Of a DNA stretch of 64,000 nucleotides, positions 25,669 through 38,368 are shown in pieces; position 1 is the first letter of the stretch; every line of letters starts with the position of its first letter. The DNA comes from Macropodus opercularis. Its lineage: Eukaryota; Chordata; Actinopteri; Anabantiformes; Osphronemidae. The position numbers and the translations under genes were made by a program. The notes beneath the pieces are model-generated. The model did no database searches. It worked only from the letters and a program-made list of their open reading frames with translations, and was not told where the DNA came from. Where the stretch lies: positions 9,903,001-9,967,000 of the forward strand of contig CM061105.1 in assembly GCA_030770545.1 (NCBI GenBank), written 5' to 3'.

Positions 25669-27034
25669 TTAAATAAATCTAAGTTTTGTGGGAACCTCTT
25701 TATTCTCTAGGTATTCCTGTAGCTCTTCCACTCTGTCCAGGTACTGTTTACATTTGTCTCTGATCTTCTGGTTGCCATCCTTACCCTGGGGTTCACCTGA
25801 TGAGAAGCAGACTTTTAGCAACATTCTTTAGCTATTTACTATAACATGTTGTGACAAACCTAACAATGGCACAACTTAAAATGGGCACATACTGTACACA
25901 CTGAGTAATTTTACGCCTAGATGCAAGTTGTTCCATCAGACAGTTACAGTGATGGACAGCAAACTACTAGGATGACGTAAAAGGCTATTTTCTCTTTATT
26001 GTATATACAGTGTTTTAGTGTGACACTAGATGCAGAGTTATTCCAGCCATGTTGACGCACGTTTTAAAATGTGCAGAAAGTACTTGACAGCATGTTGGTA
26101 GGAGCGGATGGCCTCCTCGTAGTTCCCCTCCTGGTCCTCCTGCGAGGCCTTTTGTGCTATGGCAATAGCTTTCTGAAAGAGGCACAATCAGATCTTTAGG
26201 CTCTATGAAATCACTTCAGTATAAAATGTGTGTCTAAAGCGAGGTATACGAGATCACACCACCTCAGTGTGCATAAATATAATTTAACTAAAACAAATCA
26301 ATGATGTTTTATGATATATTTGATTATGTGTATTACACATCTTCACTTGGTAAACACTCACCTGAATGATTAAGAATTAATTTTTTTTTAAATCTATGAT
26401 TAAGTCGTTTGTCATGACCACACAAGTTTAGCATTCTGAATTATTACCGGTAGCACTGTTAAAAACTACTGTTAAAACTCTCCAGCACAAAATTACTTAG
26501 AATAAGCTCCATGCAAAGTCCACTTGACCCTATACCCCAGTACCCCAGGGTCCCTTCCACCTGTTAAAGGGATTTCAGAGTACCTGCTATTTTGTCATTA
26601 AGAACATGACAGTACCTGTATCTAGAAAATGAAATCATTAAAACGCACACTTAAATGAGAGACAGAGTCACAGATCACATTTAAACCCCAGCTTCACAGA
26701 CTAACATCATTGTGGACATGATGTAAATCACTGTTTTAGTCAATGATGGTGCAGAAATAAACATAAATAAATAAACAGAAACCCCAATAGTGAAACTAGG
26801 AAGACAAACATGGTAAAATGCTTTAGTTAAATCAAAACATGGGGAATCAGTTTAATCGAACATAGCCTACACACACTAACTCAGAACAAAATTGTCAAAA
26901 TGAAACAAGCGACATGAAATTAGCGACACACGCTGAGTTTTTTCCAGTGCGTTACCTGATACACCCCACATATAAATGGGGGCTTTCCAGCTAAGGAGAG
27001 TCACCCATCTTACCTGTAGATTTGTTGGCTCCAT
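25669..27034 (-). CDS. VPS4-like MIT-domain-only gene or alternative vps4b 5' exons
   Basis: Three exons (27034-27014, 26172-26061, 25796-25669) form an open frame of 86 residues. Exon 1 gives MEPTNLQ, exon 2 KAIAIAQKASQEDQEGNYEE onward, exon 3 runs to KEVPTKLRFI and a TAA stop. It copies the vps4b exon plan: exon 2 is 112 bases in both, and junction phases (0, then 1) are identical. By hand, about 45 of 73 aligned residues match vps4b MIT, with no stop or frameshift. No AAA domain follows. The exon 2 donor is GTGCGT, less ideal but usable; no strong donor or nearby AATAAA follows exon 3. A free MIT module could bind ESCRT-III tails without ATPase activity (inference). Alternatively, exons 1-2 could splice into vps4b exon 3, and exon 1 into vps4b exon 2, both in phase. 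Confidence 0.75.
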
Positions 27035-28223
27035 GTGTCATAAATGAAAAACACACACACAACAGCCCGTGATCCCCTTTAGGCTTGCGTCGTTGATCCA
27101 GTTGTATAGTCACTGCACAATAAGTTCCTGTTTGCTTATCACTCCCTCAGCTCTGACATGCGTCCAGCCAAGCAGCCTGCCCAGTTAATAAGGAATGACA
27201 GCGATGTGCGGGCGTGGAAACTCCAGCCAATGAGTCACAGTGAAATGTTGTTGTGCAGGTTAAATGACAACAAAACCAACATAAACAGCAGTTTATTAGT
27301 CCTACAAGAAGTGCGGCTTCACTCACATTAGACAGAAATGACTTTGCTGCTGATGAAGAGCAAATGTGGTAACAATAGACCAACTGACATGACCTAGTGG
27401 ACTTGAGACTGTGCTTTTGTGCGCATGCGCGTTTGTGTCACGACAGTGCGCTTCACTAGAGGTCGCTCCAAGATCATGGTAAAAAGATTCTGTTCCGATC
27501 CATTTCTCCGAGTTCTCTACCTTTACACTACTCTGATTTTCTACCATGATGTGATGTAAAAAATATCCCGTCGTCATATTAAAAACTGACCCATAACACT
27601 AGATTTAAATATTAAACAAGATATTGTGTTTTAATCCAATGAACACACACCGTTGTAGCCAAACTCTTTTAACATTAACAAGATATGTTCGGTGCAATCT
27701 TAGAAATGTTCAAAGTTACAGCTTTAAATTCTATAGCCTATCACAATGACCCCGCGTTTGTGGATCTTCTGTACCAACCCAATGCGCACATAGGACGCTT
27801 CTTATCGTGGAGCTTATAAGTTGCAGGCTATGTATGTGTTCTACTGTTCAGAAAAACAAACGGCAAAAGGCGCCGAGACCTTTGGCCCCGCTCAGAGGAT
27901 TAGCGACGTGTTTAGACCATCCACAGCCTATACAGTACGCGTCGCAGCCTGACACCTGATAGCTGCCGTGTGGCGCACGGTTTTGTTAGGAAGTAGGAGA
28001 GCTGGCGCTGTCAGTTTGGAAACATGCGTCGGGACGAAAACACGGCTTCAGCATCAGGGGATCAACTTAGAACTTGGACATAGGTGGACGCGTTTAGTCG
28101 AAACCGAAAAGATCCCGCGCGTAAACGCATCGTCGTTTGACGCACGACATGGGGATCTATAGATGACAATCCCTGCGCGCTGCGGGCTGCTCTCAGCATC
28201 TACTGGGATCTTTATTGTGGAAC
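27035..28223. promoter_or_regulatory. Divergent promoter region between MIT-only cassette and lama3
   Basis: The 1.19 kb head-to-head spacer between the leftward MIT cassette and rightward lama3. The right part (about 27850-28200) is CpG-rich relative to its surroundings and probably contains the lama3 transcription start and 5' UTR. No in-frame ATG precedes 28224. The left part contains the NRF1-type site. No coding exon was recognised. Confidence 0.5.
27420..27431. promoter_or_regulatory. NRF1-type palindrome
   Basis: TGCGCATGCGCG matches the NRF1 consensus core GCGCATGCGC. It sits about 390 bases upstream of the MIT-only ATG (minus strand) and 800 bases upstream of the lama3 ATG (plus strand), in the divergent space between them. 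NRF1 sites are common in housekeeping promoters, so it more likely serves the MIT/vps4b side. Function is inferred. Confidence 0.4.
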
Positions 28224-31200
28224 ATGGCGAGAGAGATGAAAGACGCTCATCTCCTCGCTGTATTTATTACTTTGGCGATATCACCCTTCAGGGACGTGGA
28301 TGGACAACGAACTTTTAATGGCCTAACAGGTTTTAGTTTGAATCCGCCGTATTTCAACCTGGCTGAGGGGTCTAAAATCTCTGCCACAGCAACCTGCGGT
28401 CAGGATGACACTGGGACGCCGAGAAATGATTTATACTGCAAGCTTGTTGGAGGACCGACCAACGCACTTACTCAAAACATACAGGTATGGTTATAAAGAA
28501 GGCGCCGGACGTCTCCAACTTCTCATCCGGTCCAACAAACGGGAACGTCCACACTGTACTGCATCAACTACAAATCCCCGGCAGGAAGTACCGAGTAACT
28601 AAAGCCAGAGGGTCGTTTTGTGTTTGTTAGAGTGCGCTCTAAACAGGTCTGTGGCTTTTGTAAAAGGTATTTATTTTGAGTTTTTAGAGTCGCCTCACCA
28701 ACAACAATTGATAGTTTTACAGACCTGTGGTTCAGTAGTTTTCTTAGAGATATAGTTTTTCTATCCCGATGAAAACCTTTACTTCAAAACAGAACATTTG
28801 CATTTGGCAATATACAATATAACAGTGTAGTCATATTTTCACTGTAGGCTATAGTTATTTTATTTTTTTTATAAAATAAACGTGTTATGTTATAAAAGGT
28901 GAATACAGTTTGCTATAATTATTTGCATGTTTCTAAACACCAACAATCTGACTTCATTTAGGGTCAGTTCTGTGATTTTTGTAACTCCATCGACCCAAAC
29001 AAAGCCCACCAGGTGACCTACGCCATCGATGGGACCGAGCGGTGGTGGCAGAGCCCTCCTCTCTCCAGAGGACTGGTTTACAACGAGGTGAATGTTACCT
29101 TGGACCTTGGACAGGTGAGATTATCATACCTGGCTCTGCTGTGAGCAGCTGTTTACTTGCTGCTACCTGTTGTGTTAGAAATGATTGCTCTGTGGTGACA
29201 GTAAAATACATACCTGGATGCACCAGAGGCAGGAGAAGGAATGTGTTTTCTGTATTTGCCTTCCTTTTGCTGTGGCGAGATTAGTTATTTTCTTATATTT
29301 ATAATAAAGTGTGAGTGCTGCTACATTAACCCTGTCTGGGAGTTTGGCCTAAGGTCCATAAAACCGCATCTCATGCTCAATTATCCACTGTGAGCAAAGA
29401 CAGGAATTCTGTTTTCGGATTAGGGATTTGAAGGATGTAAAATCTTATTGGTGGAACTGGCTGGATGATGGAGAGTTTGGACGAACTTTGGAGCAGACCT
29501 CACAAATAGAGCAACAACAAAGCTGCCCTCCACACGTGTCATATTTGTCAGACAATGGGTGGGAGCTTTTCATTCTCTGTTTTTAGACCGACTGAGCTGA
29601 GCGATGATCGTACATGTCTAAATATAGTCCACGCTTACAGGAGGATGGACACATGCAGGGCTTGTGGGAATGTCTGGCTAAATCGTGGTAATGCTCAGTT
29701 TTTTTGGGAGCGGGGGAAAGCAGCATTATTGCATTATGGCGTGCTAAAAAGAGCGTCTCTGCCACTGCCGGCCACAGGTCACCCCACTCCGCCTCAGTGC
29801 TACAACATCAACCAAATACACACGCACACCTGTCCCACACATTTTCTTTTAATGGCGTCATGATGCAACTGCTGAGTCCCTGGTGTTCTCCTGCCACAGT
29901 TACATTTTAAGCCATAAGTTGTCTTCCAATTCCTGGCCACTGCTCTAAGGGTTGACACAATGCGAGTGAAATATCACTTAAAGGCTGCTAATGTGTGCAT
30001 ACTTGGTTTCCAGAAGTGTCTTCTTGGGTTGAAATAACTGATTTATTTCTCTCCCGTGGCACTTTAATGCTCTCCTCCACCCTGTAAATGCAAATCCCCA
30101 ACAGAGTTGTCGAGTAGTTTGACTGTTCTGTGTGAGGTGTTGAGAGATTTGTGTATTTTTTTTTATTACCCAGGGTAAATGTTGTGTTCAATGGGCTCGG
30201 CTCAACTCCATGGGTTCTGTGGTTTCTTTCAAGAGCAGCACAGGTGGTCGTGGTCTCTGAAGCTCTCTGTAGATATATTAGATAGTGGCACGCTTGATGT
30301 TTACGTTAAAACTGAAGTTCAAAGAGGAGAAATATTTCTCTGACAGAGCTGCTTCCGCTTTTTCATTTGAAAGACCGTCATTAGAAGCAAAGCGTGCCAA
30401 CTTTAAAGCCTGTTTAAAAGTGAATAGTTTGAAAGAAGATGGTCGTCGTACCGAACCAACACTGTGGTTGCAGAGTGTTATGGCCCCCAGACAATAACCC
30501 TTACTGGCACTGGTGATAAGATTGACATCATGGTTTAATTTTTCCAGTATTTGTGGTTTATATGAAACGAATTTCTGAATTTCTGCAGTCCATCATTGGG
30601 CAGTATTTTGTATGAAATGCTAATTAGCATAAAGCACATTTACAGGGTACAGGGTAAACAGTATTCTGGTTAAACAGCACTGCTGTAAGTTGCATTGCCA
30701 TTGTGAGCTCGCTGATTTTGGTATTTTCACTTAAACCACTGCTCTCCCTGATTACACTTACAGCCTATAACACGGATTTAGGCTCTTAGTCCTGTTTACA
30801 TTCACTTTTTAAGGTTATGCCACATCTGCCTGCACCAAAATACTGACTACCTTACTGTCAGCTTGAGCCATTGTTAAACTATTTACAGTACACAGTGGGC
30901 AAGCTATTGTTCTGGTCAACATTTACACCACACATCAAGACTGCCAGGCCCTCCTTTTTTCTGGGGATTGTATTTTTAGGATCCCTGACCACATGTGCTT
31001 ATCTGCCTGAGTGAGCTCAGTGTAGACCATGTGAGGCAAACATACCAGGGCTTACTGCTGTCTGTCTCCTATCTGAGGAAGCTGAGCTGCCTCTGGTTGG
31101 TGGATGTCAGACACTGAAGGGATACCTTACAACATTATATTTAATGGACTTTTGATTAGCTTCTGGGCAGGTGTTCAAGTGACTGAGTGGGCATTTTATT

Positions 31201-34200
31201 GGGTTAAAGCTGTGAGTTATATCTGGGGGTGACAGGTGTTGATGATGGAGCTGTGTGCAGTGGTTTTGTGGCTTTAAATTGACTCTGATTGCAGAACATC
31301 TTGCTATTTGGCTATGATTTATAGATTTATCTGCTCAACAGCCTATGATATACAGTTGACTTGAGTGTTCAGTACATGGCTTCCACTTCGTAGTGAACGT
31401 CATTATGTGCCAAGCCCTGGATTTAAATGCTAAAGTTGGAGTAGGGAAGCGATCTGGTTCAAGTTAGCGCAGTGGCTTTGGCTGTGCTCTCAGTTTTGCG
31501 AATATCAAGAGACAAAGCTTCCAAGAACACAATTTTAGAGACATTCCCCTGGAGCCTAATCCCCCCTTCTCAGGGGTCCACTTCCCACCGAAGTTGGTTT
31601 GAATGTTTTATTTGCAGCCGTCGCCCCCTTTTGTGTTGGAGTCCTTCTAGGCGGTATTGTGTGACATCTATTCTGCATTCTCACACTCTCACAAAGGTTT
31701 GGCTCTTTGTGAACCTTCCAGAAAGTGACCTGGCTTTCTCTTTTTCACCGCATTAATGGAGAGGTGCTCGTATTTGGTTGTGAGAAAGCACTTACACAGA
31801 AAACACACACAAACACACATGGCATTCCATCTTCCCCTGACATCAACCCCCTTGCTGAATAGTCATTCAGATACAGCCAAGCATGATGCTTGCATGCATG
31901 CACGGATGATCTTGTCGGTACAAATTTACTGTGCATGAGTGCACTGCATCCTGATCAATCGTGTACTTCCACCCTGTATTTGCATATACACTTACCACAA
32001 CAGACATAAATAAGTAAGTATTGCGGTAGGAAAGAGTCAGTGCATATATAGGGTGCCAAGTCACAGACCGGTGCCTGTGCTGTCTCCAGTAACTTTAGTG
32101 CTATGGCTGATCAGTGTACACACACACTTGGGGATATAGATTTGCTCATACAGTGCAGCTGGCACAGTCAGACCCTAGAGACAAGACTGACTGGGAGACA
32201 GGCTAAGCTGACCATGACCGTGATGTAAGTGCCTGTGTTTAGCCGCCTGCCTGAGGCACCAGTCCTGCCCAGCAGATATTTACTACTCCAGTAGCAACCA
32301 CCTCATGCCAGTTAGCAGCAGCAGCCTGGCTTGGTGAATACATCACGGTGACCTCCCTATGGATTCCTTCTAAATCAAGAAGGAAGCTTGCAGGGGTTAA
32401 TGTCATCACAGATTCACTGACATAAGCATTAATACAATGCAATGTTATTAGAGAGCAGGACTTATTCTAGACCCATGTGAGCAGAACATCCATGACCCAT
32501 CTTGTGGCCATGGGCAACGCTACGAACAAACACATCAGTGTAATATTACATATTATAACAATTTAATTTGTACGAGAGTATTGTGAGATGTTTTGTGTAT
32601 ACAGACAAACTTTCATCCTTAATATATTTTGTCATCAAGTGTTTATTACCGTCTTGTTCTCATGAACCAAATATGGTTTCACAACCTTCATATACCATCA
32701 CACCCATGTTGTTTGCTCTTTCCTTCAACAATGCTTTGTTCCCATATTACTAGTTGTGTCATGGAGACAGAAAAGTACACCAGACCACCCGTCCCCTTCC
32801 ACCGCGCACCTGTTTTAAATAGACAAACAGTTGTACGAACATTGTTTCAAACTGGAGGCCAACTGTTCCACCCCACTGAGCTCTGGTTGATTTGCTCCAA
32901 CAGAAGGTGATGCCTCGGCTCCTTTCATTCTTCTGTTCTCACATCAGAAGCTCAGGGGTTCGCTCAGATGGTTTATCCCTGCTGGAGTTGTGATCTGGTA
33001 GAGTTTGGCTCTGCGGTGACCTCTGGTTGGAATTTGGGATCACGATATTCAGTATTTGCTTCTTGCCTGCATGTGCTGAAAATGTGTTTATTAATGTCAG
33101 AAATGACAGCTCTTGCCTTTTTAAATTCCTGTGTTCACTCGTCTTTGCGACATGGCACAAAACAGACCCTGCTATTAAGGCCATGCAAGAACATGACATC
33201 AAGGACAGACATAATCATTTATGATTTAAAAGGCTGTGAGAAATTCCTAACTAGTTTTTCTTCCAGTACACTTCATTAGATCAACACAGAGAGATTATAA
33301 TGGAAGAGATCCACGTGGCAGGTACGGCAATGAGAGAAAATGGCCAAGGGTCACGCAATCAGGCCTTTTTGAGGTCTCTCTTTGAAACACTGGTTCCTGG
33401 CTCCATTACATGAAGTGCAGGCATGTGTGAAGTGAGGGCAGAGCTCGTGTGTTGAGGCAGCGATGCTGCTGCAGTTGACACTCAAGGGAGCAGGTTTATC
33501 ATCCCTGAGCAGTCACACACACAAACGAGGAATTAACAGTCAAGGGTCAGTGATCTACACTTGGTTGGATGCACACAAACACATTATAGCATTGAATTTA
33601 AAGTCAGCATATTTGTTTGTTGTGACTGCAAGTCCGTCATAATAAACTTACATGTTGCTACTTGTGTGTTGAGAAAAATGTTAATATGCTGTTGTCAAAA
33701 TGGCGTTTGGTCATGAGGGACGTGTTTGGCACTATTGTCCTGTTGTGCTAATTAGAGGGCTAGAGGTAATTTGGATACTTTATACCGTGTATATGTGACA
33801 CTATTATAGGGGGTGGTCAAGGTTAGGAATCTGACAAAGCAGACAGGGTAGGTGTCAGTCTAGACCTGTCACAACTCAACCCCCGACCTTTTTGACACCC
33901 ACCCACAGCCTCCTGCTCTAAACCTCCTGGCCTGACAGTCTTGAATTGCCTGAGGCGGCTGCTGCTGCGGGGAGGAGATGGCTCCGCTCAAGTGTTTTTG
34001 CCACAAGCTCGTCAATCTGTTCCGCGTCTTTCTGCACCATTGGAATCCGTCGCTGGGCTCGCACAGCATGCCATCACAATAGTTCACGCTCGCCCCAAAC
34101 AGCATGTAGCTGCTGGACATATTTCATAAGTGTGTTTAGACTGGCACGGCATAGTTGGAGAGGCAGCCCTAAAATTAAGTAAAGCCTTACGAGAAGAGGC

Positions 34201-37200
34201 CTCGTAACACGCCAGTCTGTTTCTGCCGGGCTTTGTCTCCAGAGGATTCACTATAGTTGGATACGTGAGGTTTGTGTTACTTTCTAGTTCACTAATTCTA
34301 CAATGATTTGATTTTTCTAAAAAGAAACAGTCAACTAACGATAACTGACTAAATAATTAATTACATGACATTTGAATGCATGATAATGGACATTGTTATT
34401 TTTGGAAAACATGCATTTTTTTATAGTTGCTATGTTTTCCTGTGGTGCGAGCAAGATTTTCACTGCTGCACGTTGCTGTCAGCGTCACGTTCCTGAAAAC
34501 AGTGGCATGCCCTGCTTCGGGGGGTATTAGGAGGGAAGGGGAATGTGGCGCTATGTTTGGAATCTGTGATGGGTCCACATGCCAGCCTGCACGTCTCTGG
34601 CCACCCCTACCCCTTCCTCCCTCCCCCATCTCACCCCTCCCACTTCCCCCTCGTAGCGTCACTGCAGCCCGTGTGAACTGAACCGCTTCCTGGTCCTCAG
34701 CAGAACCAGTGGCACTGCACAGGCTTCTGTTTTCAGTCGGTTGTCAGCCCAAATCCTCTTTGTGTGCGCCATTTTATCCTGTTACAAGTGTTCTCTGATT
34801 GATTTCAAGACACACCCCATTAAAGCTGAGCCCCCGAAGGAGGCGTTTTTAAACTGTTTTATTAATCTTGCACAATGGAAACTGTGATTAAAAGACAGCC
34901 TCTTCAAAGACGACTTTTGATTTGCAACCCAGGGTTGTTTGTTTTATTACACACTCAGAGACCAAAGCCCACCCACAACTGATCTCTGAACTTTTTCACA
35001 ATCTATCAACCCAAGAGCTACTTGACCTTCTGGCCTTTGCTTTTCAGGGTTGTGGGGGATATTCCATCAAGATGATTTTGGATCGCTCTTGACACAGCCC
35101 ATGACTTCACAGAAGAGGTTTTACTGTGCAGTATTTTCTTCTCTGGCCCATACACGGAGAGACAGAAGCCTGAAAGTTTCAAATACCTGTTGGGGTTTTC
35201 TTCAAGGTGCTGAGGGATGCTCGGCAAGTGCGGGCCTGCCCACATCTTTCTCAAAGAAAATATCACATACATTGCTTTTATTTAACATACATAGTTTCTG
35301 ACAGTGCAGGCAATACGCTTGCCCCTTACGTTTTGAAACGTCATACATATCTTTAGGGTTCATAAAACAACTGAGATTACTGGGTGAACCTCAGAAAAAC
35401 AAGATAGGGGAGGGGTGGTCAGGTGTAGACGAGGTCTTTTGTTGACACTGCAGGTGTCTGTGTCACAGGGTTTAATTTCCAAGCCATAGCCAGTCAACGC
35501 CAGTGTCTAACAAAGACAGCTTTGAATATCACTGATTACCTTTTCATTGTACAATGTTCAATCAAGAAGTTGTCCGCTCTGAGGGCTGGATCAGGATGTT
35601 GATGAAAACACGCTGCTCTGAACACCATGAACCTGACAGAAAGCTCAGTGTTGGCAGAAACAATGTTTGGCATCGTTTTCTGCCCTTGTACGGACTGGAC
35701 TGTATATCCTGATGAAAGGTGGAGATAAAGAGTTCAGAGCACAGATGCGGATCATGTGGGCTTAACTGTCTTTTCAATGACTAGGTTGCACCTGCACCGT
35801 TTTTATTGCAAATGTTGGTGAAATGTTAGTATTTTGTTGGGAGGCCATGCAGATGCAGCTGAAATCAAACCTGCGTACAAAAAAAAAAAATAACTTAAAG
35901 CCTTGACCTTAAATTAGTGCTAGGTCCTCATCAAGGCCATCAGTTCTGTGATGGTTTGCAGCAACACAGTCATGCTGAAATTATGTCCAAGCTTTTATGA
36001 GAAAGGAAATAAGAGCATTGTTGGCATTGCCGGCCAGGAATGGGCCTTATTCGAGGAGTAAGAAGAGCACAGGAAACAGGAACAGTTTGCCAAAACCAGA
36101 GCTGCTCACTGCCTTTTGTTTAGCCCACTGTTTGTGTTCTGCCTTCTAGCTCTTCCATGTGGCGTATGTTCTCATCAAGTTTGCTAATTCACCTCGCCCT
36201 GACCTGTGGGTGTTGGAGCGCTCTGTGGACAATGGGAGAACCTTCACGCCCTGGCAGTACTTTGCACGTATGTTACTGCTGCTGTTTTCTACTTTGAATT
36301 TTGTAATTCCAAAAGATACAAGTATAATATTGTTTGCTACATACTGCTATGAATAAATTATTTACCTTTTTACATTGTCATAAATTAAAAGTTAACTTTC
36401 TTACACACAGAAATGGTCAATACAGTGTTAATTATTTCTTGGTAACACATGTAAATAAGGAATTCAGGCTTTCTCCTTAGATGCAACAGTGTCATGCGTA
36501 GAATAGACAGGAGCAGGTGGAAGGCGATGCAGGGCACAAATACAACCTCTTAGCAAAATACTACAGAAACCACAAAACACACAGAAATGTATTTAGGAAT
36601 AAACAGGCTTTGTCCAAATTATCTGCCTAGCTGCTTATTGACACACATTTCAATTGCAGCTTTTTCCTAGGTGTCATTTTGTCTGCCTGCACTAATGATA
36701 CTGCGTTAACAAGGGCTTGGCTACGATACGCCAGCAGTTCTGCACGTACAGAACCGAGTCGCTTGTGCACTGGTGCAGCTACATGGAAGGCAGCCTTTGT
36801 TGTATTGATTACATCTCTTCCTCTCCTGCTGTAGGAAGTTGCATTTGGCGTTTTGAAAAAGACTTAACAAGCACATTTAATATTAAAATGCGTTTTCTGT
36901 GGCATCGCCTGCAGTTTAAGCTGTGAAAAATTTGAAACGCACAACTTATCAGTTTAAGCTTAAATTCTCTGCAGAAGAAGATCATTTAAATAGAAAGTAC
37001 ATGTTGGTAAGACTGTAGAGTGTGGCAAGTGGGTGCATGCAGTAAATCTGAATGGCCAATGTCATTACATTACTTAGACACATGCTAGACTGAGTTGTTA
37101 TATTGGAGGTATTATGTCTTATCTGGGAGGCACCTCTGCACACAGGTTGCTGAGAGATATTTGTGTGACTCATCAGATCAGTCAAGGCGTTTCTCCCTGC

Positions 37201-38368
37201 TACCATGTAACGAGGTCACTGACTATCTTCAGCCATTTATCTTTTTTTTGGCAGATTCAAAGCGTGAATGCATAGAGAGGTTTGGAAAACACCCCAATAC
37301 TCGTGTATTACATGATGATGACCAGATCTGCACCACAGAATACTCAAGGATTGTTCCTTTAGAGAACGGGGAGGTAACATATCAAGCAATGGAAATATTT
37401 TATACAAAATAAATGTTATAAATGATGACATGAGTGTTGAAATAAACATTTCAGGTTGTCGTGTCCCTGGTCAACGGCCGTCCAGGCTCTAGAAACTTCA
37501 CCTACTCACCGGTGTTGCGAGACTTTACAAAGGCCACGAACATCCGCCTCCGCTTCCTCCGCACCAACACCCTGCTGGGGCACCTCATCTCCAAGACACA
37601 GAGAGACCCCACGGTCACACGCAGGGTGAGGCAAATACTGCACAACCTCACATGTAGGTGTCATGCTGGGAGTTTCTTGTTTTCCATTTGGAACATCCAA
37701 ATGTACAGCTCTGCACCACCTACGCTGCAGCTTCCTTTTCGCAGACGCAGACAGATTCACCTGACGTCTTCTGCCTACACAGTCATCATTAATCAATGCT
37801 GAGGCTTAGTGCCAGGCCTGTCTGTTCACTCTTCATGGCACCTTTGGCAGGGATGGGGGAGTCTGGTTTGGATGCCTCTCACAGTCTGCGGTTGCAGAAC
37901 CTCTCTTTAAGACAGGGAACATATGCTGATAAAAAAGGCTGTCAGAGAATATTGGTTCCTTGAACACAGCTTTAGCTTGTTCCAGAGCTGTTTCATGTCT
38001 AAGAGCAACTGATTCATTCTTTTTTTATTTGGCACACTGACGATAAATCTGAGACATCAGCTGTTCATTGTAATCTTACTTTTTTATAATGCACCGGTTC
38101 ACCTCATAAAACTAACCTTAACTGATGGGTCATGATTCAAGTTTGTAATTAACTTGTGACTCACTTCTCCTGCCAAGCAAACTGAGGATTGGCTCACGTG
38201 GCTTATTAGCTGATAGCCCAGTTTTTATTTGGTGGCAATGATAACACTGTTGTTTGTTTGTTGACAGTATTTCTATAGCATCAAGGACATCAGCGTCGGT
38301 GGACGCTGCGTTTGTCATGGACACGCACAGGTGTGCGGTGGGGTGCGGAATCAAATAAACCCAAACAG
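28224..38368 (+). CDS. lama3: lama3 exons 1-6: signal peptide and LN domain
   Basis: Exons: 28224-28484, 28962-29114, 36150-36267, 37255-37373, 37455-37625, 38268-38368. The first ATG (28224) precedes a hydrophobic stretch (LLAVFITLAI) acting as a signal peptide. The LN domain, which polymerises laminins into a network, carries family hallmarks: NPPYFNLAEG, LYCKLVGGP, AIDGTERWWQSPPLSRG, FANSPRPDLWVLERS, CTTEYSRIVPLENGE, FTKATNIRLRFLRTNTLLGH and YYSIKDISVGG-like FYSIKDISVGG. Exon 6 enters the first LE module (CVCHGHAQ). Phases are 0, 0, 1, 0, 0, 2. Confidence 0.93.

Noticed and set aside
28215..28223. Start of lama3 at a TTG three codons upstream
   Set aside because: Eukaryotic initiation is expected at the first ATG (28224), which also begins the signal peptide.
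34396..34681. Overlapping ORFs in a C/T-rich segment of lama3 intron 2
   Set aside because: Composition-driven open frames on both strands over a polypyrimidine stretch; no protein similarity.
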